Below are positions 1 through 5,804 of a DNA stretch of 5,804 bases, in pieces; positions within the stretch are counted from its first letter, which is position 1; every line of letters begins with the position of its first letter. Location of the stretch: assembly GCA_945873715.1 (NCBI GenBank), contig CAMCFL010000233.1:1-5804 (forward strand), read 5' to 3'. A program made the position numbers and the translations under genes. This DNA is from Akkermansia muciniphila (GTDB lineage Bacteria > Verrucomicrobiota > Verrucomicrobiia > Limisphaerales > UBA9464). The notes below the pieces were generated by a model. The model was not told the origin of the DNA, ran no database searches, and worked only from the letters and a program-made list of their open reading frames with translations.

Positions 1-854
1 GGCTGAACTCGGGCGGCATCTGGCGGTTCAATCCGGAGCTGGTGAAGCTCGAAGTGTTCACCCGGGGCGGATGCAACCCCTGGGGCCATCACTGGGATCA
101 GTACGGCAACTCCTTCTTCACCGACGGCGCGGGCGGCAAGGGCATCTACCACGCGATGGAAGGGGCCACCTACTTCACCTACTCGAACATGCGCCGCGAG
201 GCCGACAGCATCAGCCCGGGCAACTACCCGAAGTTCGCCTCACTGGAGCGGATCCACAGCCCCGCTTTCCCCGCCGACTGGCAGGGCAGCCTCGTGACCT
301 GTGATTTCCGTGCCCAACGCATCGTGCGCTTCGGCGTGAAGGAAGTCGGCTCCACCTTCCAGACCATGGAAATGCCCGACCTCCTGCGGACGACCAACGT
401 CACCTTCCGACCCATCGACCTCCGGTTTGGACCGGATGGCGGCCTCTACATCGCGGACTGGTCCAACCCGATCATCCAGCACGGGGAAGTGGATTTCCGG
501 GATCCGCGCCGCGACCACGAACACGGCCGGATCTGGCGGGTCGCCGCGAAGGGCACCCCGGCGGCCACGAAACGCGAGATCGCCAGGCTCACCGACGCGC
601 AACTCCTCGATCTCACCCTCTCGAAGAACGGCTGGGAACAGGAACAGGCCCGTATCCTCCTCCGTCAACGCGGACCCCGCGTGCTGGCCGCCGTCCCCAC
701 CTGGCTCCAGAAGCAAACCGATCCCCGGGCCCGCCTCGAAGCCGCCTGGATCCACGTCGCGGTCGGCAAACCTTCCGAGGCCCTGGTGAACGAGCTGGTC
801 AGCGCCGAAGATCCCCGCCTGCGCACTGCCGCCGCCCGGCAATTGGCACATTGA
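1..854 (+). CDS. C-terminal part of PVC-type membrane-bound dehydrogenase (beta-propeller plus HEAT-like repeats), 5' truncated
   Basis: The reading frame is open from base 3 and enters from outside the window, so the true start is not visible; about 283 residues remain. The first ~160 residues look like the end of a sugar/sorbosone-dehydrogenase-type beta-propeller. Blade-like pieces include GGIWRFNPE, NPWGHHWDQYGNSFFTDG, RIHSPAFPADWQGSLVTCDF and FGPDGGLYIADWSNPIIQHG. They are followed by the RDPRRDHEHGRIWRV segment that closes this domain in TIGR02604-like proteins of Planctomycetota and Verrucomicrobiota. Residues from about 185 onward are alpha-helical and HEAT-like (LTDAQLLDLTLSKNGWEQEQARILL, then RARLEAAWIHVAVG). 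Relatives are thought to be exported and usually continue through many more HEAT repeats to a c-type cytochrome domain with CXXCH. Here the protein ends at AARQLAH with no CXXCH, so it is either short or truncated. Substrate is unknown. The family call is confident; activity is not. Confidence 0.8.
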   Translation, partial: LNSGGIWRFNPELVKLEVFTRGGCNPWGHHWDQYGNSFFTDGAGGKGIYHAMEGATYFTYSNMRREADSISPGNYPKFASLERIHSPAFPADWQGSLVTCDFRAQRIVRFGVKEVGSTFQTMEMPDLLRTTNVTFRPIDLRFGPDGGLYIADWSNPIIQHGEVDFRDPRRDHEHGRIWRVAAKGTPAATKREIARLTDAQLLDLTLSKNGWEQEQARILLRQRGPRVLAAVPTWLQKQTDPRARLEAAWIHVAVGKPSEALVNELVSAEDPRLRTAAARQLAH

Positions 855-857
855 ATC

Positions 858-3065
858 GTGCCGGTTGAACTGTCGCTGACTCCCGATCCCGGACCGGGCG
901 ATGCCCTTGCCGGGCTCGTCGAGCGGGTGACGTTCTTCAATGAGGAGAACGGATTCTGCATCCTCAAGGTCCGGGTCCGCGGACACCACGATGTCGTTGC
1001 CGTCATCGGCAGTGCACCGGCGGTATCCCCCGGCGAATGGATTGAAGCCCGCGGCCGCTGGATCCAGGACCGCGAGTTCGGACGTCAGTTCAAGGCCGAC
1101 CTCCTGAACGTCACCCCGCCGGACAGTCCCGAGGGCATTGAACGTTACCTCGCCTCCGGACTGGTGAAGGGAGTCGGCCCGGTCTACGCGAAGAAGCTCG
1201 TGGCCCGGTTCGGCCCCGGCATCTTCGACGTCATCGAGAATGCTTCGGCCCGGCTCCAGGAGATCGAGGGGATCGGCCCCAAGCGACGCCAGCGCATCAA
1301 GCAGGCGTGGAACGAACAGAAGGCGGTCCGGAAGATCATGGTCTTCCTTCACAGCAACGGCGTTTCCACCGCGCGGGCGGTGCGGATCCACAAGACCTAC
1401 GGCGAGGAAGCCATTGCGATCGTGCGGGCCGATCCTTACCGCCTGGCCCGCGACATCAGTGGCATCGGATTCAAGACGGCGGATCAGATCGCGCAGAAGC
1501 TGGGGTTGTCGCTGGATGCACCGGCACGGATCCAGGCGGGTCTGCAACACGTGCTGTTGCAGGCCACCGATGCCGGTCATTGCGCCCTGCCCCTGGAAGT
1601 CTTGCAGGACGAAGCCACCCGATTGCTGGTGGTGGATCCGGCGCTGGTGTTGGGAGGCATTGAACGCAGCCTGGCCACCCGCGACGTCGTCCGCGAACGG
1701 GTCGAGGAAGTGGACCTGCTGTTCCTGCCCCACCTGCGCCATGCGGAGAACGCCATCGCCCACCGACTGCTCCGTTCAGCCCGGGCGCTCCCGCCCTACC
1801 CCGAGATCGATCTCGGCGTCGCGCTGGCCGAGGTGGAATCGCGCACCGGTCAATCGCTTGCCCCCAGCCAGCGGGACGCGGTTCTGGCCGCCTTCCGGCA
1901 TCGGGTGCTGGTCATCACCGGTGGCCCCGGCGTGGGCAAGACGACGATCCTGCGCACGCTGCTGTCGCTGCTGGTCTCCCGTCAGGTGCGTTGCAGCCTC
2001 GCCGCACCCACCGGCCGCGCGGCGCGACGGCTTTCCGAAGCCACCGGATTGCCCGCCTCGACGTTGCACCGCTTGCTGGAGGTGAATCCCGGTACCGGCG
2101 GATTCCTGCGCAAGGAAGACAATCAGCTCCCTACCGACCTCGTCGTCATCGACGAAGCCTCGATGATCGACGTTCCCCTGCTCCACTCGGTGCTGCGTGC
2201 GCTTCCGGAGAGCGCCGCCCTGTTGCTGGTGGGCGACGTGGATCAACTCCCCTCGGTGGGTCCCGGCTCGGTCCTGCGCGACCTCATCGACAGCGGCGTC
2301 ATCCCGGTGGTGCGCCTGGTCGAAGTGTTCCGTCAGGCCGCCGGAAGCCGGATCATCACCAACGCCCACCGGATCAACCATGGACGGCTCCCGGAGCCGT
2401 ACACCGGTTCTGAACTGACGGACTTCTACTTCATCGAACGGAACGAACCTGCCGACATCACCAGCACGGTGCTGGAGGTCGTGCGGAACCGGATCCCCAC
2501 GCGCTTCGGGTTGGATCCGATCCGCGATGTCCAGGTGCTCACCCCGCAGAACCGGGGATCGCTGGGCGTGCGCGAACTGAACCGCGTGCTTCAGGACGCA
2601 CTCAATCCCCATCGCGACGACACGCCGTCGGTCGAGAAGTTCGGCATCCAGTTCCGGCGCGGCGACAAGGTCCTCCAAACCCGCAACAACTACGACAAGG
2701 AGGTCTTCAATGGGGATGTCGGACGCATCACCGCCTTCGATGAGATCGAGCAGGAGCTCACCATCGATTTCGAGGGCCGGATGGTCACCTACGACTTCGG
2801 GGAACTGGACGAGGTCGTCCCGGCCTATGCGATGACCGTGCACAAGGCCCAGGGATCGGAGTTTCCGGCGATCGTCATTCCCCTGGCCGTGCAGCAGTAC
2901 CTTCTTCTCCAGCGCAACCTGCTCTACACCGCCATCACCCGCGGACGGAAGCTGGTGGTGGTCATCGGACAATCGCGGGCGCTCGGCATGGCGGTCCGGA
3001 ACGATCGAAGGGAAGCGCGTTGGGGAGGATTGCGATTCCGGTTGGTGGGCAGTGGGAGTGAGTGA
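858..3065 (+). CDS. recD2: RecD2-type ATP-dependent DNA helicase (RecD/TraA family)
   Basis: A complete 735-residue protein of normal RecD2 length. RecD2 is a 5'-3' superfamily 1B helicase that acts in DNA repair and replication-fork maintenance without RecB or RecC. The N-terminal domain begins at LAGLVERVTFFNEENGFCILKV (about residues 18-39), as is typical. Helix-hairpin-helix segments follow: VKGVGPVYAKKL (~103-114), IEGIGPKRRQRI (~136-147) and ISGIGFKTADQI (~200-211). Helicase motifs are all present: Walker A GGPGVGKTT (355-363), motif Ia APTGRAARRL (383-392), Walker B VIDEASMID (430-438), motif III LVGDVDQLPSVGPG (457-470), VFRQ (~490-493), VHKAQGSEF (661-669) and LLYTAITR (688-695). The GTG at 858 is the only in-frame start that keeps the whole N-terminal domain. 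No clear Shine-Dalgarno precedes it. The upstream gene stops three bases earlier in the same frame, so translational coupling is possible. No truncation or missing motif is seen. Confidence 0.96.
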   Translation: MPVELSLTPDPGPGDALAGLVERVTFFNEENGFCILKVRVRGHHDVVAVIGSAPAVSPGEWIEARGRWIQDREFGRQFKADLLNVTPPDSPEGIERYLASGLVKGVGPVYAKKLVARFGPGIFDVIENASARLQEIEGIGPKRRQRIKQAWNEQKAVRKIMVFLHSNGVSTARAVRIHKTYGEEAIAIVRADPYRLARDISGIGFKTADQIAQKLGLSLDAPARIQAGLQHVLLQATDAGHCALPLEVLQDEATRLLVVDPALVLGGIERSLATRDVVRERVEEVDLLFLPHLRHAENAIAHRLLRSARALPPYPEIDLGVALAEVESRTGQSLAPSQRDAVLAAFRHRVLVITGGPGVGKTTILRTLLSLLVSRQVRCSLAAPTGRAARRLSEATGLPASTLHRLLEVNPGTGGFLRKEDNQLPTDLVVIDEASMIDVPLLHSVLRALPESAALLLVGDVDQLPSVGPGSVLRDLIDSGVIPVVRLVEVFRQAAGSRIITNAHRINHGRLPEPYTGSELTDFYFIERNEPADITSTVLEVVRNRIPTRFGLDPIRDVQVLTPQNRGSLGVRELNRVLQDALNPHRDDTPSVEKFGIQFRRGDKVLQTRNNYDKEVFNGDVGRITAFDEIEQELTIDFEGRMVTYDFGELDEVVPAYAMTVHKAQGSEFPAIVIPLAVQQYLLLQRNLLYTAITRGRKLVVVIGQSRALGMAVRNDRREARWGGLRFRLVGSGSE

Positions 3066-3088
3066 GGCTGGAAGCCGCAGTGGTTTAT

Positions 3089-3115
3089 CCGCAGATGGCG
3101 CAGATTCCGCAGATG
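3089..3115. repeat. Three tandem 9-bp units, consensus SCGCAGATK
   Basis: Three consecutive units, ccgcagatg, gcgcagatt and ccgcagatg, lie 24 bases after the recD2 stop. Units 1 and 3 are identical, and unit 2 differs at its first and last base. The tract is intergenic. Read in either direction it would give only low-complexity peptides, so I do not call it coding. Its function is unknown; it may be a copy of a dispersed intergenic element. Only this one locus is visible here. Confidence 0.6.
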
Positions 3116-3153
3116 GGGAGGCCCTTGGGCGCGTCCCGGACGGAAACGGCAAC

Positions 3154-3500
3154 TCACCCTGCTGGAGGGAACGAGATGCATCTTGAGTTTGTTGCCACGG
3201 ATGCAGGCCCGCTGCCCTCAGCGGGCGCTTTCACATCGCCGCCTGAGGACAGGCGGACGGTTCCATCGCCCAGGACGACCGGTGCGATGTGGGCCCATTC
3301 CCGCAGGTCCGGGCTTCGCTGCACGCGACCGCTGGCATCCGGCCGACCGTTGACCTCGATCACGAACCTGGTTCCCACGATAAATCGGCCCGACAGCTTT
3401 ACCTCCGGACGTGACCGTCCAGATTCCCGGCTTGCTGGAAGAACAACGGATGGCTCGATCCGTCAACGCTCCCACGGCGTCCGACCTCGAGAATGAGCAT
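3154..3500 (-). pseudogene. Frameshifted C-terminal fragment of a putative secreted protein
   Basis: Two minus-strand frames make sense only when joined. From an ATG at 3500 one frame reads through HPLFFQQAGNLDGHVR and stops at about 3401. The adjacent frame, open from just after a stop at 3465-3463, reads PEVKLSGRFIVGTRFVIEV and then GRVQRSPDLREWAHIAPVV, ending with TGA at 3154-3156. A shift of one base near 3402-3412 would join them. The 'VQRSPDLREW' segment resembles the 'V-x-R/S-S-T-D-L-x-x-W' element near the C-terminus of many verrucomicrobial secreted proteins. The last ~25 residues, from about 3228 down, do not look like that module and overlap the hairpin at 3207-3226. I see no intact start, signal peptide or ribosome site. 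It may be a decayed gene end, or two chance open frames. Confidence 0.4.
3207..3226. repeat. Perfect 8-bp-stem hairpin in the convergent gap
   Basis: The arms gcccgctg (3207-3214) and cagcgggc (3219-3226) are exact reverse complements separated by a 4-base loop, ccct. It lies between the convergent recD2 and metE-like genes. A plus-strand transcript continues with gctttcac, which is only a short, weak U run; the minus-strand side has no U run. It could be a weak transcription terminator or a dispersed palindromic repeat. The stem is certain; the function is not. Confidence 0.5.
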
Positions 3501-3531
3501 CTCGACTCACTTCGCAGAGCAACCTCCACCG

Positions 3532-4599
3532 TCATGCACCGGTACGCAATCCGAGTTCCTTCCGCACCAGGGCCGTTCCGGCGACCATGTTGGTGAGCTT
3601 GCGACGGGCCGCCCACCGCGCCGTCTGGCTGAGCCCGCAATCGGGGGCGAAGACCAGGCGGTTTGCCGGCGCAAATTCCAGGCAACGCCGCACCCGCGAG
3701 GCGATGTCTTCCGGGGTCTCGACGTAGTAGCTCTTCACATCGACGACCCCCACGGCGACATCGCATCGGCTGGCGATCTGCTGGATCAATTCCAGCTCGG
3801 CAAACTCCCGACTGGCCATCTCCACGTGCATCTCGTCGCAGTGGAAATCGAGGAAGGCCGGGAACATGGGCGCGAGCTGTCGCGGTCCGACGGCCCGCGC
3901 CTTGTAGTTGCCAAAGCACAGGTGGGTGCAGACCCGCGCCCGCCCGCGGACGGATTCGACGGTCCGATTGAACAGATCGACAAAACGACGGGTGTCCTCG
4001 CGGTAGGCGTAACAGCTCATCGAGGGTTCATCGACGGAGATCTCCGGGCATCCGGCCGCCACCAATCGTTCCAGCTCCAGACGGACCAGCGGCAGCACCG
4101 CCTCAGCGACTGCCCAACGGTCCGCGTAGCCGAGTTCGGCGTTTGGAACCAGCCGACCGCTCAACGTGTAGGGGCCTGGAACCGAAGCCTTGAGGGTGGT
4201 CCCCGAGCCGGGATGGGACGCCTTCACCAGCTTCTGCAAGCGCTGGAACTCCTCGACCGCTCCCAGGCCCCGCGGAGCGCGCAACTCGCCGGTGATGGCA
4301 TGACGGCCGCGCTGGTCGTGGGCCGGAGGACCGAAGCGCCGCGGCGAAGCGGACTCGAGTTCGATGCCTTCGATGTAACCGTAGAACGAGAGATTGAAGT
4401 CGAGCCGCGTCTGCTCGCCGTCCGTGATCACGTCGAGCCCCGCCTCCAATTGGTCCTGTACCGCCACCACGACGGCATCCCGCTGCAACTCGGCCAGGTC
4501 ATCCGGACCAAACGCGGCGAGATTCTGCGAAGCCAGTTCGAGCCAGCCGGGAAACGGATAGCTGCCAATGACCGAGGTGCGGAGGGGACAGGATTCCAT
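3532..4599 (-). CDS. Single-domain cobalamin-independent methionine synthase-like (MetE C-terminal domain) zinc methyltransferase
   Basis: A 355-residue protein equivalent to the C-terminal catalytic half of MetE, folded as a TIM barrel with a thiol-activating zinc. Family marks include TSVIGSYPFP (~9-18), DVITDGEQTRLDF (~56-68), VPGPYTLSG (~140-148) and VDEPSMSCY (~189-197). All four MetE-type zinc ligands are in place: His226 and Cys228 in THLCFGNY, Glu260 in HVEMASRE, and Cys321 in APDCGLSQ. The N-terminal MetE half, which contributes to triglutamyl-folate binding, is missing, and full MetE has about 750 residues. The acceptor is therefore probably homocysteine or another thiol, and the donor may be methylcobalamin, a corrinoid protein or a small methylated compound rather than methyl-folate. 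Epoxyalkane:coenzyme M transferase is a related fold, but the four-ligand set favours a methionine-synthase-like role. ATG at 4599 has a suitable AGGGAAG upstream. It lies 54 bases after purU, probably co-transcribed. Confidence 0.9.
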   Translation of the reverse strand: MESCPLRTSVIGSYPFPGWLELASQNLAAFGPDDLAELQRDAVVVAVQDQLEAGLDVITDGEQTRLDFNLSFYGYIEGIELESASPRRFGPPAHDQRGRHAITGELRAPRGLGAVEEFQRLQKLVKASHPGSGTTLKASVPGPYTLSGRLVPNAELGYADRWAVAEAVLPLVRLELERLVAAGCPEISVDEPSMSCYAYREDTRRFVDLFNRTVESVRGRARVCTHLCFGNYKARAVGPRQLAPMFPAFLDFHCDEMHVEMASREFAELELIQQIASRCDVAVGVVDVKSYYVETPEDIASRVRRCLEFAPANRLVFAPDCGLSQTARWAARRKLTNMVAGTALVRKELGLRTGA

Positions 4600-4603
4600 G
4601 CAT

Positions 4604-4610
4604 CTTCCCT
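4604..4610 (-). promoter_or_regulatory. Ribosome binding site for the metE-like gene
   Basis: The minus strand reads AGGGAAG here, with the AGGGA core about six bases before the ATG at 4599-4597. It supports that start over the overlapping out-of-frame ATG at 4603-4601. It is the clearest Shine-Dalgarno-like site in the window. Confidence 0.6.
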
Positions 4611-4653
4611 AACTGGATCCCTTCCGCCAAATCAATGACCAATCCTCGACGGT

Positions 4654-5496
4654 TCAGTCGAAAATCACCGTGCGGTTGCCGCACAGGAAGACCCGGGATT
4701 CCAATACCAGACGCAACGCTTGCGACAGGGCGAACTGCTCCACATCGCGCCCCGCTCGGGCCAGATCCTCGGCGCTGCGGGTGTGGTCCACCGGCAGCAC
4801 CTGTTGCACGATGATCGGACCCGCATCCAACTCGTCGGTCACGAAGTGCGCGGTGGCACCAATGACCTTCACGCCCCGCGCGAACGCCTGATGATACGGA
4901 CGCGCCCCGACAAACGCCGGAAGGAAGGAATGGTGGATGTTGACGATCTGTGATGGGAACCGCGCAACGAAGGTCGGTCCCAACACCCGCATGTATTTTG
5001 CCAGAACGAGTGTATCCACCCCAAGAGGCACGATCACGTCCAGCAACCGCGCTTCGTGCTCGGATCGATCCAGACCGTCTGCCGACACCACATGGAAGGG
5101 AACGTCGAACCGTTCAACGAAGCCTCGAAGCCCTTCATGGTTGCTCACCACCGCCACGATCGTGGCGTTGAACTCTCCGAAATGGGAACGGACCAGGAGG
5201 TCCGAAAGGCAGTGATGTTCCCGCGACACCATCACGACGATCCGACGGGGTCCCGCGGGAACCAATCGGACCTGGGCCCCTGCCGGAAGGATGGCGGCGG
5301 TCTCCGCCTCCAATCCATCCACTCCCAGGGCACCCTGCGCCTCGAATTCCGTCCGCATGAAGAACCGGGAAGCAGTCCGGTCGACGAACTCCTGGTTTCC
5401 AACCACGTTCGCGCCCCGCTTCAAGAGGACCCCGGTGACCCCATGAACCAGCCCCGGACGATCCTCACACTCCACCAACAGCACGCGCGGTCTCAT
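4654..5496 (-). CDS. purU: Formyltetrahydrofolate deformylase
   Basis: A 280-residue cytoplasmic enzyme that hydrolyses 10-formyl-tetrahydrofolate to formate and tetrahydrofolate, balancing the one-carbon pool and supplying formate. The N-terminal ~80 residues are an ACT domain (LLVECEDRPGLVHGVTGVLL), the usual regulatory part of PurU. The C-terminal part is a formyltransferase fold with RRIVVMVSREHHCLSDLL (~84-101), LAKYMRVLGP (~165-174), VNIHHSFLPAF (185-195), GARPYHQAFARGVKVIGATAHF (~197-218) and DELDAGPIIVQQ (~221-232). The catalytic Asn186, His188 and Asp224 match the Asn-His-Asp set of this superfamily. I chose the ATG at 5496 because the ACT domain begins right after it and the length fits. 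A TTG at 5595 would add 33 residues of Pro/Ala/Gly-rich sequence with no domain match. The ATG overlaps the stop of the upstream ORF (ATGA), which suggests translational coupling. Confidence 0.95.
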   Translation of the reverse strand: MRPRVLLVECEDRPGLVHGVTGVLLKRGANVVGNQEFVDRTASRFFMRTEFEAQGALGVDGLEAETAAILPAGAQVRLVPAGPRRIVVMVSREHHCLSDLLVRSHFGEFNATIVAVVSNHEGLRGFVERFDVPFHVVSADGLDRSEHEARLLDVIVPLGVDTLVLAKYMRVLGPTFVARFPSQIVNIHHSFLPAFVGARPYHQAFARGVKVIGATAHFVTDELDAGPIIVQQVLPVDHTRSAEDLARAGRDVEQFALSQALRLVLESRVFLCGNRTVIFD

Positions 5497-5804
5497 CGCG
5501 AACCCGATCGATTCCCCTGCGACCGGCGCAGGACCGGCCGGTCCCGGGACGAAGACGATGCCGGCAGCGGACGCTCGGCTGAACCCGGGCTCCAACCAAC
5601 CGCCCCCGCGGCAAGCCGCTCCTCTGGCTCACGCCGAGGCCGGGGCTCCGCCCGCAGAAACCGCGCCTCTGCCGCCCTCGGAGGATCAGACCGATCCATC
5701 CGATCCGACTGATCCGCCCGATCCCGGACGGGCCCCGGTGCTGGCACTGCCACCGGCTTTGCCCCGAGTTCGGCGTAGAGGCGGGCGAGGCGGCGGGAGT
5801 GTTC
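5493..5804 (-). CDS. C-terminal end of an unidentified protein, coupled to purU
   Basis: The frame is open from the right edge of the window for 103 residues; the start lies outside. I do not recognise the protein. The first ~16 residues, EHSRRLARLYAELGAK, look like an amphipathic helix of a normal folded protein. Then comes a Pro/Ala/Arg/Ser-rich tail with no domain match, probably disordered. Residues 26-41 come from five 9-bp GATC-led units and give aspartate at every third position (D28, D31, D34, D37, D40). The TGA at 5495-5493 overlaps the purU ATG by the ATGA pattern of coupled genes, which is the best evidence that this frame is translated. The tail may be an extension gained after loss of an earlier stop. 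In GC-rich DNA an open frame of this size could also be chance. Confidence 0.4.
   Translation of the reverse strand, partial: EHSRRLARLYAELGAKPVAVPAPGPVRDRADQSDRMDRSDPPRAAEARFLRAEPRPRREPEERLAAGAVGWSPGSAERPLPASSSSRDRPVLRRSQGNRSGSR
5531..5544. other. 14-bp perfect palindrome upstream of purU
   Basis: ggaccggccggtcc equals its own reverse complement. It lies 35-48 bases before the purU ATG, inside the 3' end of the upstream minus-strand ORF. The position would suit an operator or an mRNA hairpin, but sequence this rich in G and C gives such palindromes by chance. There is no direct sign of protein binding. Confidence 0.3.
5684..5728. repeat. Five tandem 9-bp GATC-led units
   Basis: Read on the plus strand the units are gatcagacc, gatccatcc, gatccgact, gatccgccc and gatcccgga. 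Each starts with GATC, and the remaining five bases vary around C-R-x-C-C. The 9-bp period keeps the reading frame of the overlapping minus-strand ORF and encodes a D-x-x aspartate/arginine/serine pattern. The array may have arisen by slippage; its role is unknown. Confidence 0.65.

Noticed and set aside
240..1763. 507-codon open frame on the minus strand
   Set aside because: It runs antisense across both the dehydrogenase end and the recD2 start, which have strong family motifs. Its translation is low-complexity (G/D/R/Q-rich) with no domain, as expected for an antisense frame in GC-rich coding DNA.
3089..3115. CRISPR array
   Set aside because: The units are 9 bp and directly adjacent, with no spacers and no cas genes nearby.
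1776..3152. 458-codon open frame on the minus strand
   Set aside because: Entirely antisense to the helicase core of recD2 and its downstream gap. It is rich in H, Q, R and D and has no recognisable domain.
3062..3496. 144-codon plus-strand frame after recD2
   Set aside because: Its start overlaps the recD2 stop, but it reads through the 9-bp repeats and the hairpin and gives a composition (R/S/T/P-rich) with no protein-like features.
3493..4638. 381-codon open frame on the plus strand
   Set aside because: Antisense to the metE-like gene, which has all zinc ligands and family motifs. The plus-strand translation has no domain.
5497..5595. TTG at 5595 as a start that extends PurU by 33 residues
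   Set aside because: The added residues are Pro/Ala/Gly-rich with no domain match, and the ATG at 5496 gives the usual PurU length with the ACT domain at the very start.
5056..5712. 218-codon open frame on the plus strand
   Set aside because: Antisense to the N-terminal part of purU and the repeat region. The composition is that of a shadow frame.

Overview
The window is GC-rich bacterial DNA, most likely from the Verrucomicrobiota or a related PVC-group lineage. The main clue is the first gene. Its C-terminal part of a membrane-bound-dehydrogenase-type beta-propeller followed by HEAT-like repeats is a family (TIGR02604-like) concentrated in Planctomycetota and Verrucomicrobiota. Weak Shine-Dalgarno signals and a small relic with a 'VQRSPDLREW' motif, as in many verrucomicrobial secreted proteins, agree with this. 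The lineage is an inference from gene content.

Layout, left to right. (1) Bases 1-854 (+) are the 3' end of the dehydrogenase-like gene. It stops early, within its HEAT-like repeats. (2) Bases 858-3065 (+) are a complete recD2, a DNA helicase of superfamily 1. It follows the previous stop after three bases and in the same frame. (3) Bases 3066-3531 contain no intact gene that I can support. They hold three tandem 9-bp units, a perfect 8-bp-stem hairpin, and a frameshifted minus-strand protein fragment. (4) Bases 3532-4599 (-) are a single-domain, zinc-dependent MetE-type methyltransferase. (5) Bases 4654-5496 (-) are purU, formyltetrahydrofolate deformylase. (6) Bases 5493-5804 (-) are the 3' end of an unidentified ORF whose TGA overlaps the purU ATG (ATGA). 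Its tail contains an in-frame 9-bp tandem repeat.

The plus-strand and minus-strand genes converge on the relic-bearing gap. On the minus strand, the unknown ORF, purU and the metE-like gene look like one transcription unit. PurU releases formate and tetrahydrofolate from 10-formyl-tetrahydrofolate. The MetE-like enzyme probably moves a methyl group to a thiol such as homocysteine. Together they suggest a one-carbon/methionine module, but the methyl donor cannot be read from the sequence. RecD2 belongs to DNA repair and has no evident link to that module.

I found no phage, CRISPR, transposase, rRNA or tRNA, and no convincing new multi-gene system. The points most worth checking are the dehydrogenase/recD2 junction, the purU and MetE-core pairing, and the small repeats.
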